Source: Bacteroidota bacterium (GTDB lineage: Bacteria; Bacteroidota; Rhodothermia; Rhodothermales; Bin80). From it: DNA of 39,152 nt. The translations under genes and the position numbers were made by a program. Below, piece after piece: positions 18,201 to 27,113 of the stretch. The notes under the pieces were generated by a model that saw only the letters and a program-made list of their open reading frames with translations, searched no databases and was not told the origin of the DNA. How positions within the stretch are numbered: the first letter of the stretch is position 1; every line of letters begins with the position of its first letter. Location: the NCBI GenBank assembly GCA_026709065.1, contig JAPOTS010000096.1:1-39152 (forward strand). Reading direction: 5' to 3'.

Positions 18201-18639
18201 GATCGGCGATCCCTATCAATGAATAGGTGTGTAAACGATGAATTACCACAGGCTCTGCATAAACAACTCCTTGAACAACAGAGAAACTCTCAGATACTTC
18301 AAGCGGAGCAACCTGTGCATGATAACGGACATAGTAGGTTCGTCGAAGGGCTAATAAATTTTTCCGAGTCGTTGGGGTTGGAGTGACGTGATCCAAGAAC
18401 GGATAAACACGCTCTATTTCATAGACTTCAAAGGTTGATCCCATCTGATCAAACGCAATCATCCCCGTATGGAGAGATTTTCTCTGAATATGTATCGTTG
18501 AATCAAACTGCACAATCACTACGCCAGATTGCACCTCGGGTATTCTCTGAGCAGACGAAACCGAAACAAAACACACAGAGACCAGACCAACGAATACCGC
18601 TAGGATATGACGGGAGCAGATACACCGTTTCATAACCAT
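15250..18639 (-). CDS. Exported subtilisin-like serine protease with leucine-rich repeats and T9SS sorting domain
   Basis: About 1129 residues from ATG 18639 (AGGG 7 nt upstream); an upstream in-frame ATG at 18744 would put 35 residues before the signal peptide. Order: signal peptide ending VSSAQ; peptidase S8 domain with catalytic D185 (AIVDGG), H249 (TWHGTATAG), the oxyanion-region NVSWGG and S410 (SGTSFSAP); 11 plant-type leucine-rich repeats with the L-x-G-x-IP pattern (about 635-910); a putative Ig-like domain (about 940-1025); and a T9SS type A sorting domain beginning near VFTLHGNYPNPF (about 1040-1129). It is probably secreted or surface-anchored through T9SS and degrades or binds external protein. 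It stands alone, convergent with the repeat-protein gene. Confidence 0.9.
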   Translation of the reverse strand: MVMKRCICSRHILAVFVGLVSVCFVSVSSAQRIPEVQSGVVIVQFDSTIHIQRKSLHTGMIAFDQMGSTFEVYEIERVYPFLDHVTPTPTTRKNLLALRRTYYVRYHAQVAPLEVSESFSVVQGVVYAEPVVIHRLHTYSLIGIADPNDPEFESQVDLHQMGFPDVWDEVKSESANPKIVIAIVDGGGEWAHEDLLENVWTNEDEIPGNGIDDDHNGFIDDVHGIDLSDDDEADNNPDRQPNVAPPTWHGTATAGIAAAVTDNRIGIAGTSWNASLMHINASHESGLGIKYGYQGILYAASNGADIINVSWGGFVDEISNVQFMNQSLDLATDMGALIIASAGNNASNIDRFAYYPAGHSRVLSVGATQKGSTQISRFSNFGRLVDVFAPGVSVLTTATDNRYIKVSGTSFSAPLVSGVAALVKTKFPDLSPDAIREKIRFTAESIDAQNPAYRQQLGRGFINALSVVQDSVISGIRLKEWSWVDDDGNQSITSGDHVKIKANFVNYLSDASNVSVSIIPMSSYSFLEMTTDQVSIGGLSGADSAEAIFEFRVTADAMPNQRVRFYTRVEGDGIEDIAHILSLPINRSIEAIHHSLSVLYTRTAGDRWRNNSNWNIRDIPNEEELQQWYGLTIIDGWVSELNLQYNNLVGEIPDELTNLTQLRTLLLSGNRLSGLIPDGIQRLTELERLNLSVNSLSGPIPAELGKLSHLRVLDIFDNSFNGDIPASLGNLSELKSLNLEGNSLTGEIPLDLSNLWKLEWLGLRDNQLSGQIPHELGALPQLMYLDLGENLLSGTIPIEFGDLTHLKWLVLPENSLTGEIPSELKNLTNLELLDLSQNSLTGSIPIALTSLSKMSILDLSGNQLSGRVPSELGRLTRLTRLNLSDNDFSGSLPRELLALDSLDTFLFEGQGLCAPQDREYQAWLERIANVRGSTCGILAFSHPIEDQNFVLDHPITPVIFPVVTSGIEPISYSISPSLPSGLRFQSSTRTLTGTPSAITEMPIEFTYSARDDSGAVGRLSFKMDIRSSVSNEDESMPKVFTLHGNYPNPFQDHTLLTFDLPSSAHLKVEVTDISGRKVLSLPERQMEAGWSKTLSINTETLPSGLYVYQVVTQSSLGRESQTGRFVHFR

Positions 18640-18847
18640 TTGATTGCCCTGAAGTACATCTAACCCAATTTCAGTGAAGGCCTTTAAAGCACTGATGATG
18701 GATTGGATTATTGATAGCATGAGCCATGAAAGAATTTTACTCATTCCGAAATAAACAAAATTCTTGCCCTCTATGGAACATTTCAGTCAACCGTTCATAT
18801 ATTGTTGGATGGGTATACCTTTGGGTATTATGTTGGTGTTTGGTGAA

Positions 18848-18875
18848 CACGGGAACTGCGCAAGCAATTCCCGTG
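18848..18875 (-). terminator. Strong hairpin, probable terminator of the nitrilase-M20 operon
   Basis: An 8-bp stem CACGGGAA/TTCCCGTG continues after one mismatch into TGC/GCA closed by a GCAA tetraloop. It lies 64 bp downstream of the minus-strand M20 stop and upstream of the subtilase. The U-rich tract (ATTTTCTTT) is on the plus-strand side, so minus-strand termination would be weakly intrinsic. The hairpin could also be part of the subtilase 5-prime region. Confidence 0.5.
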
Positions 18876-18938
18876 ATTTTCTTTAGACGATTCTGTTAAG
18901 ATTCGTAGTCAATGCAATAAGTACTTTATAGAAAAGCC

Positions 18939-20363
18939 CTATTTTCTGTAATCCAACGGTGGAGGCCTGTCGCCAAGCAGAGGGTGATATTCAAAATCCG
19001 AGCCTCTTCTTTCTTCAAACTCCTGTGTTGCAGCATACAGTAAGTCCTCATCCAAGACAAGATCTACCGCAGTCATTGCTAAGACCTTCGAGGCCATGAC
19101 TAACCCTTTCTTTCCTATACTCATTCCTCCAGCCGATACGGCCTGCCAACTGTGTGCACCGGTTCCTGGAACCCATGTCGCAGCAATAAAGCCAACCGTT
19201 GGGGCCATGTAGCTGACATCTCCGACGTCAGTAGACCCTCCTGATCTTCCGGGTGTAAAGGGCTGGATCGTGGATTGTGATCCCAGAGGAATAGAATTCT
19301 GATCTAATGTCTTGCGAATCTCTTCCGCGAATATCTGTTCCTGTTCATCATACTCAATGCCCCCTACCGTTTCCATGTTTCCCAATACCGCACGAGCGAG
19401 GACATGATTGGGAAGCACACTATGAAGACCATGAATAATTTCATATTCCATGGTTGTCCCTGTCCCTAATGCTGCCCCTTCGGCCGCTTTCACAACTCTT
19501 GGAAATATTTCTTCCAAAGTTGCGGCATAGGGATGACGGACATAATAGTATACCTCTGCATAATCAGGAACGACATTGGGCGCGAGACCACCACGCGTGA
19601 TGACATAATGAATACGAGTTCCTTGTGGTACATGCTCACGCAGTAAATTCGTCATCATATTCATGGCTTCAATTCCATCCAATGCACTCCGCCCCTGTTC
19701 AGGTGCGGAGGATGCATGAGATGAGCGTCCATAGAACCTGAACTTTGCCGATCGGTTTGCTAATGACGTTTTTGGGCTCGCATCATTACGATCCCCCGGA
19801 TGCCAATGAAGTACCGCATCTACATCCTCAAAAAATCCCTCTCTGACGAGATAAACCTTCCCTGCACCCCCCTCCTCTGCCGGTGTGCCATAAACTCGGA
19901 TCGTTCCACTATGCCCGCTATTGCGTAGCCAATCCTTGATTGAAATTGCCGCTGCAACGGACGCGGTTCCAAATAAATGATGCCCACACCCATGGCCAGT
20001 CCCTTCCTCAACCAGCGGCTCACGAACGGGAAGAATTTTCTGAGATAACCCCGGTAGCGCATCAAATTCTGCTAACATGCCAATCACAGGAGAACCACTC
20101 CCATATTCAGCGATGAAGGCTGTTGGAATTCCAGCAACTCCTGACTCGATAGAAAACCCTTCATTGGTGAGCGTCTCCTGAAGAAGAGAACTACTCCTGT
20201 GCTCCTGATAGCCTAACTCTGCCCATTCCCAAATTTTGAGGGCCACCTGAAAATACTCATCTGCTCTCGCATCAAGCTCTTGAGAAATCTCAACTTTCTG
20301 TGCAAATAACACATAAGGACAGATGACTAAAATCGTGGCAACGATGATAAATTTGAAATTCAT
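18939..20363 (-). CDS. M20D-family amidohydrolase with signal peptide (AbgB-like)
   Basis: 474 residues from ATG 20363, just before the signal peptide MNFKFIIVATILVICPYVLF (cleavage near FAQ). Metal-site motifs of M20D carboxypeptidase/aminoacylase enzymes are present: GHGCGHH with C126 and H128, catalytic glutamates in TPAEEGGAG (E163/E164), and LHWHPGD (H186). It resembles the p-aminobenzoyl-glutamate hydrolase B and IAA-amino acid hydrolase group, which cleave N-acyl amino acid amides; the actual substrate is unknown. It starts 7 bp after the nitrilase stop, so the two form an operon. The exported form is notable beside a cytoplasmic partner. Confidence 0.88.
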   Translation of the reverse strand: MNFKFIIVATILVICPYVLFAQKVEISQELDARADEYFQVALKIWEWAELGYQEHRSSSLLQETLTNEGFSIESGVAGIPTAFIAEYGSGSPVIGMLAEFDALPGLSQKILPVREPLVEEGTGHGCGHHLFGTASVAAAISIKDWLRNSGHSGTIRVYGTPAEEGGAGKVYLVREGFFEDVDAVLHWHPGDRNDASPKTSLANRSAKFRFYGRSSHASSAPEQGRSALDGIEAMNMMTNLLREHVPQGTRIHYVITRGGLAPNVVPDYAEVYYYVRHPYAATLEEIFPRVVKAAEGAALGTGTTMEYEIIHGLHSVLPNHVLARAVLGNMETVGGIEYDEQEQIFAEEIRKTLDQNSIPLGSQSTIQPFTPGRSGGSTDVGDVSYMAPTVGFIAATWVPGTGAHSWQAVSAGGMSIGKKGLVMASKVLAMTAVDLVLDEDLLYAATQEFEERRGSDFEYHPLLGDRPPPLDYRK

Positions 20364-20370
20364 GATTACT

Positions 20371-21192
20371 TTATAATTGTTGTTGAAGAACCTTATTCCA
20401 GCCATTAACATAGGTTTCGGCTGGCCAATCTAAATATCCTGGATATGCCTTACGAGCATCACTGACCTCTTGTAGATCAATCTCATAGGTTGACAGGCAC
20501 TCTGTTGTTTCAAGTACAACATCCCCCATCGGATTAACAATCAGAGACGGGCCTCCAATCTCAATACCGAATTCCGATTGAGGTCTACACACCGATAACA
20601 CCCATGCGGAAGTAGTTAAAGCCATAGCTCGATAGGCTAAACGCCATCGAGCCCACGAAGCAGGGCTTGTAGCACGGGGAGCAAGAATGACCTGTACACC
20701 TTGTGCCCCTAATAACTGAGCTGCGGTGGGGCGATTCGCATCCGAGCAAATCTGAATACCCAGCTTTGCCCGTTGAAATTCAATGATCTCTGGCGGATGT
20801 TGGCTTGGTTGGTAATGATCACATTCCCAAAACCCTTCTTCATCGGGTAAAACATGTTTCTCCGATGCCCCTATGATTTCCCCGTTTGCGTCAACCAAGA
20901 GTGCCAAATTGATACGATGTCCATCGGACAATTCACGAATCAATCCTCCGAGAACTGCGATACCTATCTTCTTCGCGGCATTACGTAGTGTCATTTCACG
21001 GGGACCACCTGCCGGCTCTGCATCTTTTGGATTGACAATTTTCGTAGCGGGTGACCAAGCGTTGAAGGGGAGTTCTGGGAGGACTGCGAGTTCGGCACCC
21101 TCTTCATTAGCTTTCATTAGGGATTCAACCAGAGCATCTTCTGAATAGAAAACTTCACTAATGAGTGCGACACTAATAGATTGTCCTTCCAT
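20371..21192 (-). CDS. Carbon-nitrogen hydrolase (nitrilase superfamily)
   Basis: 273 residues with the Glu-Lys-Cys triad of the superfamily: E40 (VLPELPF), K112 (SEKHVLPDEEGFWE) and C149 (IQICSDANRP). Length and lack of a signal peptide fit a cytoplasmic amidase, such as an N-carbamoyl or omega-amidase type enzyme. It is the first gene of a two-gene minus-strand operon with the M20 amidohydrolase, which suggests successive amide-bond hydrolysis in one breakdown path (inference). The substrate cannot be read from sequence. Confidence 0.88.
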   Translation of the reverse strand: MEGQSISVALISEVFYSEDALVESLMKANEEGAELAVLPELPFNAWSPATKIVNPKDAEPAGGPREMTLRNAAKKIGIAVLGGLIRELSDGHRINLALLVDANGEIIGASEKHVLPDEEGFWECDHYQPSQHPPEIIEFQRAKLGIQICSDANRPTAAQLLGAQGVQVILAPRATSPASWARWRLAYRAMALTTSAWVLSVCRPQSEFGIEIGGPSLIVNPMGDVVLETTECLSTYEIDLQEVSDARKAYPGYLDWPAETYVNGWNKVLQQQL

Positions 21193-21777
21193 TTAATTCA
21201 ATAAAAAGTATGCCGAGAAATGCCTAAATAATTTACGATACATAACACTCTGTTATCACGTAACCATTAATATAAATCAAAATATCTTCCATGATGTTGT
21301 GTATCGGAATGGTTCACCATCAATAGTACTCAAACAGAATCTGATGATTCTAAGGGTGGATCTGAGTGCTAAGTTACAATTACTATGGTTGAATATTGTT
21401 TATTTTGATTAAGTCGCGTATCTCCAGAAATGTTTCATGTACTCCATGCTTTCAACATTCATTATTGTAAACTCATCGTTAGGGTAGCGGTTCTATTCAA
21501 GCATTCAATAATGACTACGAACCTTAAAGAAGGATAGAACGCCCATGTACGACAGCGTAGATATCTCATTGAGAAAGTTATACTGATCCCGAATCTCCTA
21601 GTGATGCAACACGCGTGGATTTATCTTGCCAGATGCGCTGCCTGAGGAGATTCATCAGGCAATTAGATGATTAAATGCACGAACAAATCTATGGACATTT
21701 TGGCTTAGTGCATCTTGCTAAAATCAATCATAACAGAGTGTGGCATAGCCCAGCAAGGATGTGCGGTGATCAAGGAT
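21193..21777. other. 585-bp region without a recognised gene
   Basis: No ORF, tRNA or repeat is convincing here. It holds the upstream region of the nitrilase gene and the downstream flank of the broken ATPase gene. A 7-bp hairpin, TGCCTGA/TCAGGCA (21639-21661), lies about 115 bp past the ATPase stop and could end its transcript, though no U-run follows. Confidence 0.4.
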
Positions 21778-22961
21778 CTAACCCACGAGCGCCTCTCCCT
21801 CGTAGCAGAGTGTGTATGACCTATCGTTCCATGCTGATCCACCCTGCCACTTTCCATTCGCATACTTTTCTACCAACCACCAATGGAGGGAGGGGATGGG
21901 AATGCCATAGAGTCCGTCTTCGCGCTCGTTAAGGATGCCTTGCTGGAGGGCCTGCATAAACTTCGCCATTGCGACCTCCTCGGGGTACTCTTTGCTGAGC
22001 GCATTCACTACTTCGCGCCTCCGCACGGTACCCCCAATGGGTATTTGGGCAATGACGCTCGCGATCGCCTCGCGTTGTCCATAAGTTATATCATGAGCTC
22101 GGGCATTGTAGTAGCGTTCCTGCGCACTGCGCCCCTCCTTGAGAACCTCCTCTAAGTCGGATGAGGAGGGGGGACGCTGCAGTGGAGCAAGTAAGTTACC
22201 CGCCGCGTTGACATAAACCACGATGTGTTGAGGCCAGCCTTGTGATCTCTGGGCAAGGGGCTCAACCCAGTCATCGGGCACATCGCACCCGAACTCCCCA
22301 TATACGAAGTCGGTTATGACATCTTTCGCAGGTTCTCTATCCAAAGGGCCAAGCCTGATTCTATTTAGATCGGTAATCCTTGTACACTTAGGGCGGCAAA
22401 GGCTTTGGTAGATGTATCCAGTCCAGCTGCGAGAAAAACCACGGGGTATCCTATCTTCCCGTTGTGGAGTGCCTCAAGTGCCGCCTCCGCATGTTTCTTG
22501 TCTTCGGGTATATCCGCAAGGGTCCTGAGGCGTTGGGCCTCATCTAAAACCAGAAGGAGGGGCTGGGAACGGGCCGCGTCTCGGAGAATGTCCGCAACCA
22601 TGGGCACATTTTCTCTTTCGCTTTTCCATGAGTGACTGTATATTTTCCCGTCGACCTGCGCAGACCTAGTATGGAGGGATTTGTATTCCACATCAAGCAC
22701 CTTCGCCATCCTTGCGGGGCTTGCGAGCTGTGCTGGAGACAGATCCTGCACTACACGCCACCCCATCTTTGATGCATCATCGGAGAGAGCCGAAAGTAGC
22801 GCGGATTTACCTGCACCAGGCGCACCTGTAACTAGGATGGTAGATCCACCCCTTAGGTGCTCATAGTGATTTAGCCGTGCAGCGAAAAAGCCTCGTATAT
22901 CGTCGCGGCCTTGAAAATACTTCGCGGGGGCACGATCATCTGGGAAGATAGGTGGATACAT
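21778..22961 (-). pseudogene. AAA ATPase gene split by a frameshift
   Basis: Two adjacent minus-strand frames make one ATPase. The 5-prime part (22365-22961, 198 residues) has a Walker A (TGAPGAGKS) and a Walker B (LLLVLDEAQR). The 3-prime part continues with an ITDLNRIRLGPLDREPAKDV segment, helical lid residues and a winged-helix-like tail. Shifting frame between about 22365 and 22400 joins ...FAALSVQ to ITDLNRIRLGPL directly, as expected from a one-base loss. Base composition is visibly richer in G+C than the neighbours, which suggests transfer. It could be a true pseudogene, a sequencing error or a programmed shift. The family of NTPase cannot be narrowed; a defence or mobile-element role is only a guess. 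Confidence 0.75.
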
Positions 22962-23251
22962 CTATAAACAGGGGCATTGAAGGATTTTCAACAGGAGGCA
23001 CTGATAAATGTTCGCTACTAGCGTTCTTGGTGATGATACATACACTCATGCAAGCGTTTTAAATTATGTCTATTACTGGGGCTGATGCCAGCACGATTAC
23101 CGAAACCCATCTCCGCATATGCCACCTTGTAGTTCAATGACCCCTCATGAATCTATGACGGAGTCGTTCTTGATTGTACGATCAGACAAACTCTTTGAAG
23201 GGGAATTGTAAACGCGTGAATAGTGTCAATTATTTTTTGGATCACAATAAG
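22962..23251. other. 290-bp gap between the broken ATPase and PIG-L genes
   Basis: No gene, tRNA or clear repeat is seen. It would carry the upstream region of the ATPase remnant and the terminator of the PIG-L gene; neither can be pinpointed. Confidence 0.35.
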
Positions 23252-24151
23252 CTATTCATCAAAAAATGGGAATAGTGCCTTGAGTTCCTCGCGAGTGGGT
23301 TGACTCCCAAACTCAGATACCTCAAATGCTTCCGCAAATTCTATCGCATTGCCCCGCTCTTCACCATAATACTCAACAAGCAAATTTCTGTAACTATTAG
23401 CTGTATTGGCATCCCAACCCTCAAAGCGCTCTCTGACCCATGCCATCCTTGCCTCCTCTTCCTGTGGGACCTCATCAAGATACCCCCCATGCCACGCATT
23501 CCAATCAGAAAACTGACTTCTCAATGCGGCCATACATTCATATTTTTGATCCCCAACCGATCCAATATCAACAATTACGTCAGGTTCAAACGGATACGGT
23601 TTCTGGAATCGGTCATAATAATATAGAACCACTGGATTTTTTTCTACTCTTGGTACTGTAGGTGTAAAATAAGGAACTGTCACCATGAAGGCAGCATCTT
23701 GAACCAAGATTGCAGTATAGCGATGATCTGGGTGATAGTCATTGGAACGCGGAGTGAGAACTATATCAGCCTGCCAGTCTCGGATAAGCCTAGCAACAAT
23801 TTTTCGATTTTCCAAAGTGGGCATGAGCTCTCCATCATGAATGTCCAACATGATTGATTCTTCAATGCCCAATATTTCAGCACAATCTTCAATTTCGGCT
23901 TTTCGAACCAGCGCAAGTGGGCCACCAGCCATTGCATAATGACCGATATCGCCATTGGTGAGCGAAACGAATTTGACCTTGTGTCCCATGGCAGCCCACA
24001 TTGAGGCGACCCCAGCAGCTCGCACCTCACAGTCATCGGGATGACCTCCAAATGCAATTATTCGTAGAGGCTCCTGTGCAGATACTGATGATACTGCCAT
24101 AATCAATAGTAACAAATAACATACCTGAGAGAATAAGTTTTGAAGCTTCAT
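23252..24151 (-). CDS. Exported PIG-L family deacetylase
   Basis: 299 residues with a signal peptide (MKLQNLFSQVCYLLLLIMAV, cleavage near VSA-QE). Zinc-site motifs of the PIG-L/LmbE family are clear: FGGHPDD (H37-D40) and DYHPDHRYT (H140-H143). Members remove N-acetyl groups from sugars such as GlcNAc derivatives; the substrate is unknown. The start lies only 26 bp from the start of the divergent serine hydrolase. Confidence 0.9.
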   Translation of the reverse strand: MKLQNLFSQVCYLLLLIMAVSSVSAQEPLRIIAFGGHPDDCEVRAAGVASMWAAMGHKVKFVSLTNGDIGHYAMAGGPLALVRKAEIEDCAEILGIEESIMLDIHDGELMPTLENRKIVARLIRDWQADIVLTPRSNDYHPDHRYTAILVQDAAFMVTVPYFTPTVPRVEKNPVVLYYYDRFQKPYPFEPDVIVDIGSVGDQKYECMAALRSQFSDWNAWHGGYLDEVPQEEEARMAWVRERFEGWDANTANSYRNLLVEYYGEERGNAIEFAEAFEVSEFGSQPTREELKALFPFFDE

Positions 24152-24177
24152 TGTAAAATCCTAAATTAGATGATTGA

Positions 24178-25503
24178 ATGGTAAAAATACGTTACATATT
24201 AATTCTTTGTCTGATCCTCCTGAGCATGCCCGCAAATGGGCAAGACCTCGAAATCAGAATTGATTCGCTGTTTTCTTCTGTCAACCACACTGAAAAACCC
24301 GGTGTAGCAGTAGTCATCATTCGGGGAGATAGCATTCATTTCGCCAAGGGCTATGGAATGGCTGATTTGGAACATAAGATTCCCATTTCAACCAATACAG
24401 TCTTTATGGCAGCGAGTGTTTCAAAGCAATTTACAGCATTTGGAATTGCTCTGCTGACAACGCAAAACAAGATCTCACTTCAAGATACAGTGACAAAATA
24501 TCTCCCAGAGCTAAACCATTATAATCCTCCCATTACAATTCAACATCTGATCCACCACACTAGTGGATTGCGGGACGAATTTAATCTTCTGGCATTGGCA
24601 GGATATCGAATGGATGATGTGATCACAAAACCAGATATTCTGAGATTAATCTACAGCCAAACTGATCTAAACTTTGAACCAGGTGCTCGGTATGTGTACA
24701 GCAACTCAGGCTATACATTGCTATCAGAAATCATTGAACGCGTCACTCAACAACCCTTTTCCAAATGGATGGATCAAAACATCTTCCAACCGCTTGGAAT
24801 GCAAGAAACTCATTTCCGCTCTACCCCAGGAAAAATTACCCCAAATGTCGCTTCGGGCTACATCACCACCAAAGATAGTTACAAAGCCCAACGGGTGAAT
24901 TATTCCAGTGTCGGAGCCAGTGGTCTCTATACAACTGTGTTGGATTTAGGGCGGTGGCTGATCGCGTTAAACAAAGGGAGCATTGGTGGAAAAACGACAT
25001 CTGATCTTGCAATTACCAGAGGCGTTTTATCCAACAGTGACACGCTCTCATATGCCTTTGGACTCAGATATGGTCGCTTTCGTGGAACTCAATATATTGG
25101 CCACAGCGGCTCCCACCGCGGATATCGTGCTTGGGCTGGGCGGTTCCCAGATCATGACCTCGGAATCGCAATCCTTGCCAATCTTGAGGAATTCAACCCA
25201 TCTGATGCGTCCCTTAAAATCGCCTCCCTATTCATTGAAGAAAAAAGCCTATACCCCTATGAAGGTGCCTACCAGAGTCCAGAGCTCAAAAGCACATTCT
25301 TTATCAGTCTTGAAAACGATACCCTTCGCGCAAACTCTCAACGAGGACACTTAGCAACCTTATCGCGCTCAGGGCGTGATTCTTTTTCCAGTGATGTCTG
25401 GTACCTGCGATCTCTTGAATTCATCCGTGAAAACGGGAACATCATGGGCGTAAACATCAGTTCTGGACGTGCTGAAAATGTTTGGTTCCAAAAGATTGAT
25501 TAA
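24178..25503 (+). CDS. Exported serine hydrolase of the beta-lactamase class C / D-aminopeptidase family (copy 1)
   Basis: 441 residues. Signal peptide ends near ANGQ. The penicillin-binding fold motifs are complete: S80-V-S-K83 in AASVSKQF, the Y174-S-N176 triad in YVYSNSGY, and H309-S-G311 in the KTG position. HHTSGLRDEF is the usual strand before the active site. A short beta domain (about 360-441) follows. Likely acts in the periplasm on peptides or D-amino acid compounds; true beta-lactamase activity is not implied. Its stop overlaps the next ATG by one base. Confidence 0.9.
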   Translation: MVKIRYILILCLILLSMPANGQDLEIRIDSLFSSVNHTEKPGVAVVIIRGDSIHFAKGYGMADLEHKIPISTNTVFMAASVSKQFTAFGIALLTTQNKISLQDTVTKYLPELNHYNPPITIQHLIHHTSGLRDEFNLLALAGYRMDDVITKPDILRLIYSQTDLNFEPGARYVYSNSGYTLLSEIIERVTQQPFSKWMDQNIFQPLGMQETHFRSTPGKITPNVASGYITTKDSYKAQRVNYSSVGASGLYTTVLDLGRWLIALNKGSIGGKTTSDLAITRGVLSNSDTLSYAFGLRYGRFRGTQYIGHSGSHRGYRAWAGRFPDHDLGIAILANLEEFNPSDASLKIASLFIEEKSLYPYEGAYQSPELKSTFFISLENDTLRANSQRGHLATLSRSGRDSFSSDVWYLRSLEFIRENGNIMGVNISSGRAENVWFQKID

Positions 25504-27113
25504 TGAAATACTTACTCTTTATATGTTTTACCTTGATTATTAAAGCTCCTGTTAATGCTCAAATTGACAATCTTTTCAGTCCATGGAATCATGATACTAC
25601 CCCAGGATTAGCGGTTGCTATACAATACAGGGGGGCGACTTTGCATCAGAAAGGCTATGGAATGGCTAATCTTGAACATCATATTCCAGTCACACCTACC
25701 AGTGTATTTGATCTTGCCTCTGTATCAAAACAGTTCTGCGCCTTTGCCATTGCCTTGTTAATTGACCAAGGAAAACTAAATCTTGATGATGATATACGAA
25801 CTTTTTTGCCCGAACTACCCGATTTTGGGCATGTAATCACAATTCAACATTTACTCTTCCATACCAGTGGAATTCGGGATTGGCCTGGAATGCTTGGACT
25901 ATCTGGCCGAGACATGCAAGATGTAATCTCTATGAAAGAAATTCATTCTTTTGTGACGCATCAACAAACACTGAATTTCAATTCTGGAACCAAGTACAGC
26001 TATTCTAACACTGGCTACAATCTACTTGCCATGATCATTGAGCAAATCAGCGGACAATCGTTTCGCTCCTTTATGGATGATACCATCTTTTCTCCCCTAC
26101 ACATGACCCAGACGCATTTTCAAGATGATCACGAAGAAATCGTCATCGGACGTGTCACAAGTTATGGATCTTACTATGGGGAGTTTCGCCGAATCGGCAA
26201 TGGACTCATGGCGCTTGGATCTAGTTCTCTGCATTCAACAACAGAGGATCTGATCAAATGGGTTGATAATTTTGAGAATCCAGTTGTGGGTTCAGCAGCA
26301 GTTCATTCCATGATGAATTCGCATGGGTATCTTAGTGATGGAACTCCAATCCCTTATGGATTTGGCTTAATTCATGGAACATATCGTGGATTAAAGACGG
26401 TTTCACATTCGGGTAGCTGGGCAGGATTCCGAACGATCATTCTCCGCGTTCCAGCCCATGAATTCACAGTCATTCTTCTTGGTAATCACAGCATCATGAA
26501 TGCCACTCAATTAGCACAACGAATCGTTGAGTACTATCTGGGAGCATTCTTAGATCCTGATCCATCAGCTTTATCATCCCCCCAAGTCACCTACTCGCCA
26601 GAGGATTATGAGGGAGTCTATGACTTTCACAACGGACTGGTCATCCAATTAAACGCAGACAATACCTCACTGACTGCAAAGATCCCACCATTGAGTAGCG
26701 TTCCAGTACAATTTATTTCTGTAGACTCATTGATGATTCCTGCTCACAATTTAACGATAGGCTTTATCAGTGATTCTACGTTGCAAGTCACTCATGGGGT
26801 AATGAAAGACATCAAATCTCAGAGACTTCCTTTACCCGATGAAGAGCCCCCACTCCCTGCCCTTGAAGCTTGCTATACAAGCGAAGAACTCAATGTGTCC
26901 TATCAAGTGATAATTCAAAATAGCCAATTGATGATTGAGGACCCTCGTGGTATACATCATTCTCTCAAAAAACTAACCGATACTTTATACCATAGCGATA
27001 CATGGTATATGCCAGTGATCCGATTTTTCGTGAATCAAGACAAAAATTCAGTGTCCCACTTTGAAACCAGCAGTTCACGTAATCAAAGAGTAGCTTTCAA
27101 ACAGAGTTGCTAA
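25503..27113 (+). CDS. Exported serine hydrolase of the beta-lactamase class C family (copy 2)
   Basis: 536 residues, a paralogue of the gene just upstream with which it shares a TAATG junction. Signal peptide is MKYLLFICFTLIIKAPVNAQ. Motifs are S73-V-S-K76, Y167-S-N169 and H302-S-G304. It is longer at the C-terminus (about 345-536), with two similar beta-rich segments (YSPEDYEGVYDF and ACYTSEELNVSYQV), like the DUF3471-type tails of this family. Its stop codon overlaps that of the convergent propeller gene. Confidence 0.9.
   Translation: MKYLLFICFTLIIKAPVNAQIDNLFSPWNHDTTPGLAVAIQYRGATLHQKGYGMANLEHHIPVTPTSVFDLASVSKQFCAFAIALLIDQGKLNLDDDIRTFLPELPDFGHVITIQHLLFHTSGIRDWPGMLGLSGRDMQDVISMKEIHSFVTHQQTLNFNSGTKYSYSNTGYNLLAMIIEQISGQSFRSFMDDTIFSPLHMTQTHFQDDHEEIVIGRVTSYGSYYGEFRRIGNGLMALGSSSLHSTTEDLIKWVDNFENPVVGSAAVHSMMNSHGYLSDGTPIPYGFGLIHGTYRGLKTVSHSGSWAGFRTIILRVPAHEFTVILLGNHSIMNATQLAQRIVEYYLGAFLDPDPSALSSPQVTYSPEDYEGVYDFHNGLVIQLNADNTSLTAKIPPLSSVPVQFISVDSLMIPAHNLTIGFISDSTLQVTHGVMKDIKSQRLPLPDEEPPLPALEACYTSEELNVSYQVIIQNSQLMIEDPRGIHHSLKKLTDTLYHSDTWYMPVIRFFVNQDKNSVSHFETSSSRNQRVAFKQSC

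Noticed and set aside
21639-21661. TGCCTGA/TCAGGCA inverted repeat as a mobile-element end
   Set aside because: No second copy, target duplication or transposase was found on the other side of the ATPase; it is more likely a simple hairpin.
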